From Phaseolus vulgaris (lineage: Eukaryota > Streptophyta > Magnoliopsida > Fabales > Fabaceae), in NCBI RefSeq assembly GCF_000499845.2, contig NC_023758.2, positions 14,664,427 through 14,728,426 on the forward strand: a DNA stretch of 64,000 bases. The letters are read 5' to 3'. How positions within the stretch are numbered: position 1 is the first letter of the stretch; each line of letters begins with the position of its first letter. Below are positions 19,737-30,695 of the stretch, piece by piece. The translations under genes were made by a program, and so were the position numbers. A model generated the notes under the pieces. That model had not been told where the DNA came from and ran no database searches. It saw nothing but the letters and a program-made list of their open reading frames with translations.

Positions 19737-20654
19737 TGTACCGACCAGTCCTCGGACTTCGTTGATTGCTAGTAGACGTGGGGCCACGCAAGCTGGGTCC
19801 CACAAGCGGCATGGGCCAATGCCTTGCAGACGGAACACCTAGGGTGTCGAGGAGTGGTCAGGCATCGATCATGTAAGTTCGGTCCCACAGGCGATACGCC
19901 CAGAGTGCCTCGTAGATGGTACGCCCAAAGGGTCGAGGAGTGGTCAGGCATCAGTCATCAGGATGTGCTGACGTGTCCTCAGACATCGGCGAGTGAAACA
20001 GCGAAGCTGGGCCACGAGAGGTGGATCCCAGAAATCACACCAGTTAAGAGTTAGGGAGAAGCCTAGTTCACGAGGGGCCCATGCGTGTGAAGTGGATGAC
20101 GCATTTAGGCGTAACACGAGTATAGAGCCAAGGCCCGTGAGGGTTACGTTCCAGGGGCAAGCTGCATGCATGGCACGTGAACAACTAGGGCACTCCCAAG
20201 ACGTATGGCCCCAGAGATTAGGTGCACAAGTTGGTACCCAGGTGATCATCTCATCAGTGGTTGTGCTCCAGTAAGGGAGTCTTACGCGCTAAATTGCCCT
20301 AAGAGTGGGTGATAGCGGCACTAAGGCACACCCTCAGTAACCCTAATTGCGGTTAGCAGAAACAGCGAAAACCCTAGAGTATATAAAGGGTAGAATCAAA
20401 CCTAATAAGGTACGCAAGTTTTACGCAACCCTTATGCGAATACACACAGATTACACAGAGTTTTTTACAGCTAAGTTTCGATGTTTTCTAGCCCAGTACT
20501 GACTTGAGCGTTGGAGTGCAAACGACCTCTAGGGTGCCTTTTGTCTTTGTATTTTCAGGTGTTTGATCGAAGAAAGGCACGAACAAGGGTAGGGATAATT
20601 AGGTGTGTGATCGTTGTAGACGTACGAAGGCAATCGAGTCGACCGACAGGAACA
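19737..20654 (+). repeat. Tat 5' LTR (918 bp)
   Basis: It begins TGTACCGACC and ends CCGACAGGAACA, immediately before the PBS. It aligns throughout with 45684-46615. A TATATAAAGG sequence near 20380 is a candidate TATA box. Confidence 0.9.
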
Positions 20655-20656
20655 TT

Positions 20657-20674
20657 TGGCGCCCACCGTGGGGC
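20657..20674 (+). promoter_or_regulatory. Tat primer binding site
   Basis: TGGCGCCCACCGTGGGGC lies 2 nt after the 5' LTR end. This is where a host tRNA primes minus-strand synthesis; which tRNA is used is not decided here. Confidence 0.85.
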
Positions 20675-20732
20675 ACGATTTAAAACACAGTCTCATTCAC
20701 AAGAACTGAGAAGATCCATTAAGGTGAGGAAC

Positions 20733-21914
20733 ATGAGGCAAGGATTCGTTGCACCAAACGGAGGCGAAAGCCTCACCCTGCAACAGATCATGGAAACAAT
20801 GCAGGCCTTCCAAGAAACGGTGGCGACATCAAGAGCGGATCAAGAATGCATCCAGATTGATCTAGCTGCGTCGCTAGCAAGGAATGAAGAATTGCAAAGA
20901 ACCAATGAAGAATTACGCAGGGGTTTACGGAATCAGGTAGGGGAACATGATGTGGAAGATCAAGAATCTGCGACACCACCCAGGGATTTCCCAATGCCAT
21001 TCTCGCAAGTGATCATGGACGCCGTGATACTAGCCACGTTCATGGGGCCCAAAGCCACCTTCACAAGTGTAAAGGACCTAAATGTTCATCTCACTGCCTT
21101 CTATACGTAGATGATGTTGGTTGTGGGCTTTTGCGCGATGCGATGCAAGCTGTTCATGAGCACGCTGTTGAGCATAGCGATGGATTGGCTCATCAGCCTC
21201 CCTGATGGCCACGTGACGTCATTCGTGCAATTTTCTAAGTTGTTCAGAGAGCAGTACATCGCAAATCGGGCTCCCCCACCCATTTCTTACGATATTTTTG
21301 ACGTAAGACAGTATTAGGGAGAGTCCCTAAAGGAGTTCCTCAATCGTTTTGAGGCACAGGTGGTGAGGCTGAACACCAAGGATGAAACCAAGATGGTACA
21401 CGCGTTCAGGAAGGGGATCATGCCAGGACCCTACAGCGAATCGCTCATCAGGAACTGTCGAAAAACTTTCAGCGAGATAAGGCGTCGAGCGGTGGCTCAT
21501 ATTGCCGCGAAGGGAGAAGTCAACGAGAAGCGCACGTGCGTTGTTCCCATGCGCCCACGAGCACCAAGTCGACCTCAGCCCTTGAGGGTGCATGAGGCCA
21601 CGACGGAGAAGTGGGCCCCAACAAAGCAGCAGCCCTTTGAGCCCACGAAGCCCCAGACTAGGGAGCGTGCAAGGGAGAATGTGACACCAAGGCACAACTT
21701 CATAGTAGAATTGAAGGACCTAATCGTCATCCCCAACATAGCGGATAGATTGAAGATACCTGCAAAGACAGACAAGAAGTTGGGACCTAACAAGAACGTC
21801 TGGTGCGAGTTCCACCAAGCGTTTGGCCACCCCATACGTAACTGCTTAGCATTGGGACACCAGTTAGACGAGCTGGTGAAGAATGACTTTCTGAAGGACT
21901 ACTTTGTGGAGTGA
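20733..21914 (+). pseudogene. Tat gag pseudogene
   Basis: One frame runs from ATG 20733 to the TGA at 21914, broken by in-frame TAG codons at 21108-21110 and 21315-21317. A coiled-coil-like N-terminal part (QQIMETMQAFQET, RNEELQRTNEELRR) precedes a retrotransposon gag core (FSKLFREQYIA, ESLKEFLNRFEAQVVRL, AFRKGI), then a basic linker and a CEFHQAFGHPIRNC zinc-knuckle-like motif. It would have formed virus-like particles. The earlier open frame from 20511 is LTR sequence and not part of the protein. Confidence 0.8.
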
Positions 21915-21920
21915 CAGGGA

Positions 21921-22397
21921 GTGCAGAATTTGACGGCGCCAAGAGAAGATCAGGGGCACGAGATACCCGTGCATGGCGAAATTCACACTATTTGGGGGGG
22001 GGGGGGGTTCTCAGGAGGAAGGTGCACCGCTTCTCAGTGGAAGAAGTATACACGAGCAATGATGTCAGTAGAGGCGCAAGAGGCAGATCAAGCCCTTGAC
22101 ATCAACCTTGTCTTCACCAAGGCCGACCTCCGAGATGTTGTTCCCCACGACAATGACCCAGTGGTGATCTCAGTAGTGTACGTCAATGCCCCCTCAGCTT
22201 ATAACATACTGTTGGGTACACCTACGCTGAACAGGCTGAGGGCAGTGGCGTCAACGAGGCACATGAAGATGAAGTTGCATGACTTGGGAGGAAAGGTGAT
22301 CACTATCAAGTCAGATCAGAAGGAGGCTAAGAGGTGCTTCGAAAATAGCCTCAAGACCAAGAGGGGTGTTCATGGTCACCACCAGGGCACCAAGTGA
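21921..22397 (+). pseudogene. Tat protease-region pseudogene
   Basis: In frame with gag after the TGA at 21912-21914. It contains YNILLGTPTLNRLRAVAST and HMKMKL, typical of the Tat aspartic protease end. A run of 14 G around 21993-22007 probably reflects slippage, and a frameshift near 22365 separates it from the RT frame. Confidence 0.7.
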
Positions 22398-23832
22398 AGA
22401 AGGGGTCGCCAGGGAGAGGCGACCCAAACCAGCAGGAGACGTACTGGAGAGGGAAATTGGAGGTAAGACGTTCAAACATGGAAAATCACTACGCCAAGCA
22501 GCACAGGACTGGATCACCGAGGTCATAGCACGACATCTGGATGCCTTCGCATGGTTCACCTCGGACATGGCAGGCATAAACCCATACTTTCTATGCCATC
22601 TCCTCACCATGGACTCTCAGCTCAGGCCTGTCCGCCAGAGAAGAAGAAAGATCAACGAGGAGAGGCGGCAGGTCATAAAGGAAGAGACGAAGAAGTTGCT
22701 GATCGCCGACCAAATAAGGGAGATCCAGTACCATGAGTGGTTGGCAAACGTGGTCTTGGTGAAGAAGGCCAACGGGAAGTGGAGGATGTGTGTTGACTTC
22801 ACAGACCTCAACAAAGCTTGTCTGAAGGACTCTTACCCTCTACCAGGCATTGACGCCTTGATGGACAATGACTCGGGCTGCAGGATGCTCAACTTCCTGG
22901 ATGTTTTTTTAGGTATAACCAAATTTAGATGCATCCCAAGGACAAATGCAAGATGAGATTCATGACAGAGCTGTCTTGCTACTGTTACACAGTGATGCCC
23001 TTTGGGCTGAAGAATGCGGGCACCACCTACCAGAGGCTGATGGACAGGGTGCTCGCACCCATGATAGGACGAAACGTGCAAGCCTATATGGACGACATGG
23101 TGATGACCTCACAGGTGAAAGATCAACATGTGGTTGATTTAGAAGAGCTATTTACGAAAATAACTAAGTACAAACTGAAGTTGAACCCCGAGAAGTGCGT
23201 GTTCGGGGTGGAAGCAGGTAAATTCTTGGGTTTCTTACTCACCGAGTGTGGGATAGAAGCGAACCCCGAGAAGTGTGCTGCAATACTTGCGATGAGAAGC
23301 CCAATCTCAGTGAAGGAGGTGCAACAATTGACAGGGCGGATGACCGCTCTGTCTAGATTTGTATCAGCTTGAGGGGACAAGGGTCACCCTTACTTCCAGT
23401 GTTTGAGGAGGAACAACAGGTTCATCTGGACCAGGGAGTTCGAAGAGGCGTTCCTCAAGCTGAAGGAGTACCTAGCTAGTCCCCCAGTGTTGTGTAAAGC
23501 ACAGTCGGGTACTCCACTCCGCCTGTACTTCGCTGTGACGGAACGGGCGATCAGTTCGGTCCTTGTGCAGGACCAGGACCAAGTGTAGAAGCCTATATAC
23601 TTTGTGAGCAAAGTATTGCAAGGGCTTGAGGTAAGATACCAGGCCCTAGAGAAGGCAGCCCTAGCAGTGGTGTTCTCAGCTAGGAGACTTCGCCATTATT
23701 TCCAAAGTTTTACAGTGGTGGTGATGACAGACCTGCCTATCCGCAAGGTCCTACAGAAACCAGACGTGGCGGGAAGGATGGTACGATGGGAAGTGGAACT
23801 ATCAGAGTTCGATGTTTAGTACGAGTCCTGAG
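22366..23832 (+). pseudogene. Tat reverse transcriptase and RNase H pseudogene
   Basis: RT motifs are clear: VLVKKANGKWRMCVDFTDLN, then after a frameshift near 22910-22956 CYTVMPFGLKNAGTTYQRLM and the catalytic YMDDMV near 23090. RNase H follows (RLYFAVTERAISSVLVQD near 23520, YQALEKAALAVVF near 23637). Stops interrupt it at about 23370, 23586, 23817 and 23829; several are TAG/TGA where CAG or CGA would be expected. It cannot make an active enzyme. Confidence 0.85.
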
Positions 23833-24344
23833 GTCCCATTAAAGGCCAAGTCTATGCAGATTTCGTGGTGGAGCTTTCCTCGGTAGATGCACACCAAGAG
23901 GAAGCCAACTTCCGATGGGTGCTCTCTGTAGATGGGTCCTCCAACCAACAAGGCAGCGGGGCAGGTGTCATCTTAGAGGGACCAAACAGGCTATTGATCG
24001 AATAGGCCCTACGGTTCGCCTTCAAGGCCAACAATAACCAAACAGAGTACAAAGCCCTCATCGCTGGCATGCTATTAGCCAAGGAGATGGGTGCACAAAG
24101 TTTGTTGGTGAAGAACGACTCCCTTTTAGTCACAGGTCAGGTGACTGGAGAATACCAGGCCAAGGACCCTCAGATGGTCGCATACCTAGGGTACGTCCAG
24201 ATTATGAAGGGGTCATTCGCGGTGTTCGAGTTGGTGCATGTCCCTAGAGAACAGAATGCCCGAGCTGACTTGCTAGCTAAGCTTGCCAGTTTAGGCAAGG
24301 GGGGGCGGAGGACGGTCATACAAGAAACCCTGAAGACACCTTGA
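23833..24344 (+). pseudogene. Second RNase H (Tat aRNH-type) pseudogene
   Basis: A second RNase H-like module lies after the first: FRWVLSVDGSSNQQGSGAGV near 23910, NNNQTEYKALIAGM near 24030, and a C-terminal NARADLLAKLAS near 24260. It keeps the D, E, D residues expected of the fold; a stop (TAG near 24004) breaks it. A dual RNase H is a hallmark of the Tat lineage, which supports the family assignment. Confidence 0.75.
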
Positions 24345-24539
24345 ACTTTCACCGCAGATAATTTAGTGGGGGTCCACCAGGTCAGCATGACGAGAACAGG
24401 GGCGAGTTGTCATCGGTCACTGACTCAGGAGACACTGAAAACTCCCAGGGTAAGCACATATCCAGCTCTGGGGGAAGTATCATTGCAGGTTTGCCTGGTC
24501 AAAGGAGGGGAAACCTAGATGACGCCCTACAAGCGCTAC

Positions 24540-25743
24540 CTAGCTGATGAAATACTCTTGTTAAAACCCACATAAGCCAGAAAAATAAAGAAAAATTCTG
24601 CCAAGTACACTCTCATTGATGGAGAGCTGTTCATACACGGGTTCACTCACCCAATCTTGGTATGTGTAAGCGGCGACCAATGCGCGCGTATAATGGCAGA
24701 GGTCCACGAAGGGATATGTGGGAGTCATATCGGTGGTCGATCTCTAGCATCGAAGGCCATTCGCGCGGGGTATTATTGGCCAACAGTAAGGGAAGATTGC
24801 ATGAGGTATGCACAATAGTGCAAGCAGTGTCAGCAACACGCCGACTGGCACAAGGCGCCGCCAAAGGAGCTCAGGTCGATTTACACCCCTTTCCAATTTC
24901 ATACCTGGGGAATCGATATCCTGGGACCCTTTCCTTTGGTGATAAGGCAGATGAAGTACCTCGTGATCGCCATAAAGTATTTCACGAAGTGGATAGAGGC
25001 TGAGCCAGTGGCGTAGATCACGACCCTCAAGATCCAGCACTTTGTGTGGAAGAACATAGTGTGCCGCTTCGGGGTACCGAAGCGCTTGGTGTCTAATAAC
25101 GACACAAAGTTTGCAAGTCAACAATTGGGCAAGCTATGCTCAGAAGTTGGAATAAAGCAGGTGTTCACATCAGTCAAGCACCCCTAGCCGAATGGGCAGG
25201 TCGAGTCTGCCAACAGAGTCCTGCCCAGAGGTCTGAAGAGAAGGCTCGAAAATGCCAAATGAACCTGGGCAGAGGAGGTTCCTAGAATTGTGTGGGCTTA
25301 CCACACCACTCCCCAGTCCACCACCAGAGAGACACTCTTCAGCTTGGTGTATGGGTTAGACGCGATGATTCCCGTGGAGATCTAGGAGAGCTCGCCACGC
25401 TTCCAGAACATCGTGGCTGAAGAGTCCAACGAAGAGAGAAAGGTGAACCTGGACCTACTAGATGAAGTCAGGGAGGAAGCAAGAATTAAAGTTGAAGCTC
25501 TGAAGAGAATGGTGGAGTACAAGCACAGCTCAAAGCTGAAGCCCCGCCAGTTCCAGATTGCCGACCTGGTGATGCGGAAGGCCCACCCATATCAGCTAGA
25601 GAACAAGTTGTCCCCTAAGTGGACTGGTCCTTTCAGAGTGACAGAGGCCCTTGGGAATGGGGCATACAGGCTTGAGACACTGGAGGGAGGCGTGATTCCT
25701 CGTACATGGAATGCAACCAACCTCACGTTTTACTTTAGTTAAA
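24540..25743 (+). pseudogene. Tat integrase pseudogene
   Basis: An HHCC zinc-binding part (EVHEGICGSHIGGRSL...CKQC) near 24695-24825 is followed by the catalytic core (WGIDILGPFPL near 24907, LVSNNDTKF near 25090, PNGQVESANR near 25190) and a C-terminal region ending FYFS at 25740. The final 109 codons (25413-25742) are open; upstream there are at least five in-frame stops. The chromodomain seen in chromoviruses is absent, as expected for Tat. Confidence 0.85.
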
Positions 25744-25878
25744 CTTTAGCATTGTACATAGTTCTCAGGGGACGTTTTTTTCCCTTATAAGGGGTTTTTA
25801 ATGAGGTCACCCAATAAATTTCGATTGAAGTATCTTCTTGAATGTTTGTACAATGCAGTTATGAACTTATTTACTTGC
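25744..25878 (+). other. Start of the Tat 3' UTR
   Basis: Non-coding sequence between the pol stop and the tandem array, with a run of T near 25775. Confidence 0.5.
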
Positions 25879-26620
25879 GTTAGAGGTCTCGAGAGTGGGA
25901 AAGGTAAGTTTGTAGAGAACACCTCCCCCTTGAGTGAGGGCGCCAAGGTTGAACGAAATGGTTCACCAGAGAAATCTTCCTTCGCCTTTGAGCGAAGACG
26001 AGGTCAGTTACGAACTGATCGCTTGGGTTAGAAGTCTCGGGAGTGGGAAGGATAGGTTCGCAGAGAACGCCTCCCCCTCGAGTGAGAACACCAAGAATGA
26101 ACAAGTATGGTTCACCAGTGAAATCCTCTTTCACCTTCGAGCGAAGATGAGGTCAGTTATAAGCTATCCCTTGGGTTAGAAGTCTCGAGAGCGGGAAAGT
26201 AGGTTTGCAGAGAACACCTCCCCCTCGAGTGAGAACGCCAAGGTTGAACACCGCAGTTCACAGTTAAATCCTCCTCTGACTTTAAGCTAGGGCGAGGTCA
26301 GTTCAGAACCTCCCCATGGGTTAGAAGTCTCAAGGGTAGGCAGGATAGTTCGTAGAGAACGCCTCCCCTTCCCTTTGAGTGAGAACACCTGGGAAAAGAA
26401 GTAAGGTTCACCAGTTAAATCCTCCCTTGACTTTGTATAGCAAGGAGGAGATCAGTTATGAGTTTCTCCTCGAGTTAGAAGTCTCGAGACTGGGCAGGAT
26501 GGTTCGTAGAGAACACCCCCTCTCTGGAGTGAGAGCACACTAATGGAGGCATTGCGGTCCAGAAGATGAGTTCTCCCCCGAAACCCATAGCGGACAGGGA
26601 GCGGACACGAATTTCTCCTT
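25879..26620. repeat. ~148-bp tandem repeats in the Tat 3' UTR
   Basis: The GTTAGARGTCTCGAG-type motif recurs at 25879, 26027, 26175, 26320 and 26474, with a more diverged copy near 26618, giving periods of 145-154 bp. Each unit has GCAGAGAACnCCTCCCCCTCGAGTGAGAAC and GTTCACCAG blocks. Unit length and sequence differ from the 70-bp array of the minus-strand Tat element, though the position in the element is the same. Confidence 0.85.
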
Positions 26621-27101
26621 GGGCCAAGAAGCTCGAAGCGGGATAGCGCGGAGTGTGCCTCCCTCTTGAGCGAGACCACCGAGGCGAGGACAGCACGACT
26701 CACCAACGACATCAGTAGAGCACCCCTTTGCTCAGTAAGATAGGAGTAAGGTCCGTTGGAAGGTCTCTTTTTTCCATGCCTTATGAAGCAGGTTCGAAGA
26801 ACGACTCTCAGAGATTCCCTCACCTTGGTGTATGAGGGTGAGTTCAACCCTTGCTGCCTAGAGAAGAGCATACGGTAGGGCGGGGGTAGGTAAGTGTGCT
26901 ACCTAAGGTTCAAGTGATTGTAGACGTTGTTAGCAGTGTTAGCGTGAGGCGCGACAGTTAATGGTCAAAGACGGAGAATGCAAGTTAAAGGAAGGTAAAG
27001 GTTCGCCATTCAAACAGATTAAGACCAAGAAAACAGTTCAAGCAGTTAAAAGGCTGAAACAGTTGAAAGAAACAAATCATTTATAAATATAGAAATATTG
27101 T
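26621..27101 (+). other. Tat internal region between tandem array and antisense ORF
   Basis: No coding sequence that I can support. Overlapping minus-strand frames around 26452-26871 look like chance frames in repeat-derived sequence. Confidence 0.45.
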
Positions 27102-27582
27102 TCAACAGTGGTGCAACTCAAGCGGGAGGGACCCTTGGCAAAGCTGCTCATCGACGACCCAGTTGGACGTCCCGAAGGGTGAGGTGTCCATCTCAGGATG
27201 CACGCAGGCAACCTGAGCAAGGGCATCCTCGAACCCCACTATGTAGGCGTTTGCGACATCTTCGATAAGTTCTACCTAAGTCTTCTTGAAGGCTTCAGCT
27301 TGTTGGGTGAGTTGAGCCTCCACCCGACCAAAATGTACCTCTTGATTGGTATCCCTCTGCTCGAGTTTGGCCATCTTGGCCTTGGTTTGCTCAGCCTCCT
27401 CTTCGAGCTCCACCACCCTGGTGCGCAGAGGCAAGACCCTTGATTCAAGATTGGTGTACTCTTGACCTTTGTCGAAGAGCCGTTTCTTGACGTCCTTTTC
27501 AGACTGGCAGAGACTGCTCAGCTCTTGCTCCAAGGCAGTTTCACGAGTAGTGAAGAAATGAGCCAGCTGGGCCAGTTCCTCT
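27102..27582 (-). pseudogene. Tat antisense ORF, C-terminal part
   Basis: On the minus strand, a strongly helical coiled-coil segment (EELAQLAHFF, LEQELSSLCQSEKDVKKRL, VVELEEEAEQTKAKMAKLEQ) leads to a TAG at 27275-27273. It then continues in the same frame (VELIEDVANAYIVGFEDALAQVAC) to a TGA at 27104-27102. It is the 3' end of an antisense gene starting near the 3' LTR. The solo LTR that begins at 27583 (TSD CCTCT) separates it from the rest, and the frame matches across that insertion. The protein's function is unknown. Confidence 0.7.
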
Positions 27583-28311
27583 TGTTGATCAAGAGTGATC
27601 AAGTGCTTTGAATAATTCAAATTGTGCTTTGAAGAATCCAAATCCTATGTGCTTGATGCAAGGTTGTATTGCTGTTGTGTTTTGGGAAGGATCTGGGTAG
27701 TTTTATTTATAATCCACTCCTTTGTTGAATCTAAAGCTAATGTGTTTTAAATCCTTTTTAAAATAAATTGTTTTTCAAACTAAGTGAAAAAACAACCTGT
27801 TGTTTTGTCGAATCAACCGGTTGTTTTACTCTTAGGAGTTTTTGAAAAGGTTGAAAACTGTTTAAGTTTGGTTGACTTAACTGCCAAACCAAACAATCGG
27901 TTGTTTTGTGGTTTCAACCGATTGTTTCTTTGAAAATCCTAACCGAATTCTGTTTTGGTGGTTGAATGTGCTTTAAATGATTTCCAACTGAATACACTCC
28001 TTCATCAAATGCTTTGACCAATCTTTGGAAAATATAAATAGTTTGTTTATGTTTTCAAACAGGCAAGAGAAACAGATTTGAGTTTTTCAGTTGTGAAAGA
28101 GTTGATTCAATATTTGAACATTCACATCAAAGCTTTGGGTTTTCTAAGATAGTGGAATAGGATTGCATTTGTATTGATTTCATATTGTTTTGTAAATAAG
28201 TGTAATCTCTTCTCAACCTTCTGTATTTCTGGTGTTATGTTGCCAAGGAGTGTTGTGTTCTCTTGAGGTGATCAAGATCAATACTCTTGGTGTGTGAATT
28301 GCCAAAGTGAG

Positions 28312-29253
28312 TGATGAGAATCAACTAAAGGTGGCTTTTTATAATGAAGAACAAGATCATTCGCCTTCACATTTAAAGTTTTTCTTGTTAATCTTTGCAA
28401 AAGATGAAGGCCAAAGCCCAAAGACCATCCCATGAAGGGCAAGGCCAAGTTTTAAATAAATATTGTTTAGAAAGGTGCTTAGAGGGAAACATTAGAAACC
28501 TCTATTGTTAAAGCATCTTTTAGTCTTTAGTTAAGAGTCTTAGGGGGGGTGTATTAGTAGATAGGTGTAGGAGTAAATAAGGAGGTGCCAAAGTGAGAGA
28601 AAGGATCACACCTTCCTCATGCCTTGTTTTAGGCGCAAATTCTAGAAGCTTTTTGGGAGGGAGTTTTTTTTGAATTTGTGTAGCTTACATTTCAGCACCT
28701 TAGGCTATAAATAGAGGTGCTCTCTTTGTAAAATTCAGATTTGAATTTTATCTAAAGAAACTATACTCAAAATTGGAGTGAGCATTTGGAGAGCTTTGAG
28801 CTTCTACTCTAGTCTTATCTTGAAGGACCATGGTTTCCTCAAGTGGCGGCTTGCACACTCATCTAGGAGCATCCATACTTCTAGTGGCGTGATCATCCAA
28901 CCATTCTTCCATCTCCATGAGCATTCTCTTCTCCTTCCTTTCTTCTTCTTCAATTTGTTCATGTTGCCTTGTGTTTTGAGTTGTTTTTGTTTCGGTTCTT
29001 CTAATTTTCCAGCACCTATATTCTGTTTGTTTCTTAATTCTGTTCGGTCTTTTCTTTTTAAATTCCTTTGTTGATTCAATTTGACAATATTTGGTTCATC
29101 CAAATGAGTTTGGGATTTGGTACTTGTTATTGGTGAGTTCTTGACTTAGAACCATGATCCAACTTCTAAGAAAGTGCCTCTATATTTTCCAGCTCAAGGT
29201 GATTCCTAAAAATGTCAAGAATCTTGTTCTATGTGGCTATTGGAATCACATCA
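28312..29253 (+). repeat. 5' LTR of element A (942 bp)
   Basis: Compared with the 3' LTR at 40419-41370 I find a 10-bp deletion (AAGCCCA direct-repeat context near 28415) and about three substitutions, all C/T. A TATAAATA box is at 28706-28713. Confidence 0.92.
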
Positions 29254-29255
29254 TG

Positions 29256-29269
29256 TGGTATCATGAGTC
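29256..29269 (+). promoter_or_regulatory. Primer binding site of element A, with one extra base
   Basis: TGGTATCATGAGTC follows the LTR by 2 nt. Element B has TGGTATCAGAGCC, the usual complement of the initiator tRNA-Met 3' end. A has an additional T after TGGTATCA and one further change. Confidence 0.75.
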
Positions 29270-29698
29270 TTAGGTTCATTCTTGTTTAATTGTTGAGTTG
29301 TGTGCACTTTAATTTCAAGAGCTCTTTAATTTCTTGCAATTTTAGTTGCTGTTTTAGAATTTTAATTGAGTATTCTTGCTGTTTTTCTTTTGCTCCAAGT
29401 GTTTGTGGAAAGGTTTATGGCACTCATAATTCTTATGAGTATGGTTGCTCTTTTGGAATGGCATTATCCTTCCTAGAGTTTACCTTAAGCTTCCTTTCAT
29501 TTGTTACAATTTGTGTTGTGTCTTTTAATTTTTGAATCATGTCAAGTTGTGTCTTAGTCATGTTATTCCATATATGTCATTACTTCTAGTAGTACTTTTA
29601 TTGTTTTGATTGTTTCTTGCTTTGGTGTCATATAATTTTCTGAATTGATGTTGATCCTTTGTGCATTTTCTTTTTAGAATTGAGTTCATACTTGTATT
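29270..29698 (+). other. Leader of element A, first part
   Basis: Non-coding 5' leader, homologous to 30696-31130 of element B (shared GTTTGTGGAAAGG and TTATGAGTATGG). It is interrupted by B at 29704 and resumes at 37446. CTAGA at 29699-29703 is the B target duplication. Confidence 0.8.
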
Positions 29699-29703
29699 CT
29701 AGA

Positions 29704-30680
29704 TGATGGAGATCAAGCCCAAGAGAACATGGAGGCCACTCATCAAGCTCAAGAAGAGGTGGAGGCACAAATGGAGGATGCCCATGGAGGTCAAAGTCCA
29801 CCTCAAAGGATTACAAGAAGCATGTTCAAAGCCTTGGGAGCAAGAGGACATTTATTTTCTCTTTTTGTAGTGTCTTTAGTTGAAGGTGCTTAGAGGGAAA
29901 CCTTAGAAACCTCTTTTGTTATAGCATCTTTTAGGTTTTAAATAGGACCTTTAGGGGGGTGTATTAGTAGATAGGTGTAGGTGTAGTTTTTGGGAGGTGT
30001 CATAGTAGAAAAAGGTCACACCTCCCATGTGACTTGTTTTTGGTGGGAATTTCAAATGAGTTTATTTGAAATTTCCCACCTATTTTTCAGCACCTTAGGC
30101 TATAAATAGAGGTGCTTCCTTTGTAAAATTCAGATTTGAATTTTATCTAAAGAAACTATACTCAAAATTGGAGTGAGCATTTGGAGAGCTTTGAGCTTCT
30201 TCTCTAGTCTTATCTTGAAGGACCATGGTTTCCTCAAGTGGCGGCTTCCACACTCATCTAGGAGCATCCATTATTCTAGTGGCGTGATCATCCAACCATT
30301 CCTCCATCTTCATGAGCATTCTCTTCTCCTTCCTTTCTTCTTCTTCAATTTGTTCTTATTGCCTTGAGTTTTGAGTTGTTTTTGTTTCGGTTCCTTTAAT
30401 TTTCCAGCACCTATTTTCTGTTTAGTTTTTAAATTCTGTTCGGTTCTTTTGTTTTGAAGTTCAATTCTGTTCGGTTTGTTCTTTTCCTTCTCCTTTGTTG
30501 ATTCAATTTGACAATATTTGGTTCATCCAAATGAGTTTGGGATTTGGTACTTGTTTTGGTGAGTTCTTGATCTTAGAACTATGATCCAACTTCTAAGAAA
30601 GTGCCTCTACATTTTCCAGCTCAAGGTGATTCCTCAAAGTGTCAAGAATCTTGTTCTATGTGGCTATTGGAATCACATCA
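29704..30680 (+). repeat. 5' LTR of element B (977 bp)
   Basis: It begins TGATGGAGATCAAGCCC and ends TTGGAATCACATCA. TATAAATA at 30101-30108 is the likely TATA box. The first 190 bp are also the coding sequence for the Pol tail when present as the 3' LTR. Confidence 0.95.
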
Positions 30681-30682
30681 TG

Positions 30683-30695
30683 TGGTATCAGAGCC
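30683..30695 (+). promoter_or_regulatory. Primer binding site of element B
   Basis: TGGTATCAGAGCC, 2 nt after the LTR, is the standard complement to the 3' end of initiator tRNA-Met used by many plant LTR retrotransposons. Confidence 0.9.

Noticed and set aside
19769..20274. Several overlapping ORFs in the Tat 5' LTR
   Set aside because: They lie in non-coding LTR sequence and are not kept open in the 3' LTR copy.
26452..26871. 139-codon minus-strand ORF in the Tat 3' UTR
   Set aside because: It sits in repeat-derived sequence and has no continuity with the antisense ORF, which ends at 27102.
27198..27443. Plus-strand ORF opposite the antisense gene
   Set aside because: A mirror frame of the coiled-coil region; leucine-rich by complement only.
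28778..29103. ORFs on both strands in the CRM-like LTR
   Set aside because: They recur in each LTR copy, shift with small indels, and overlap the R/U5 region.
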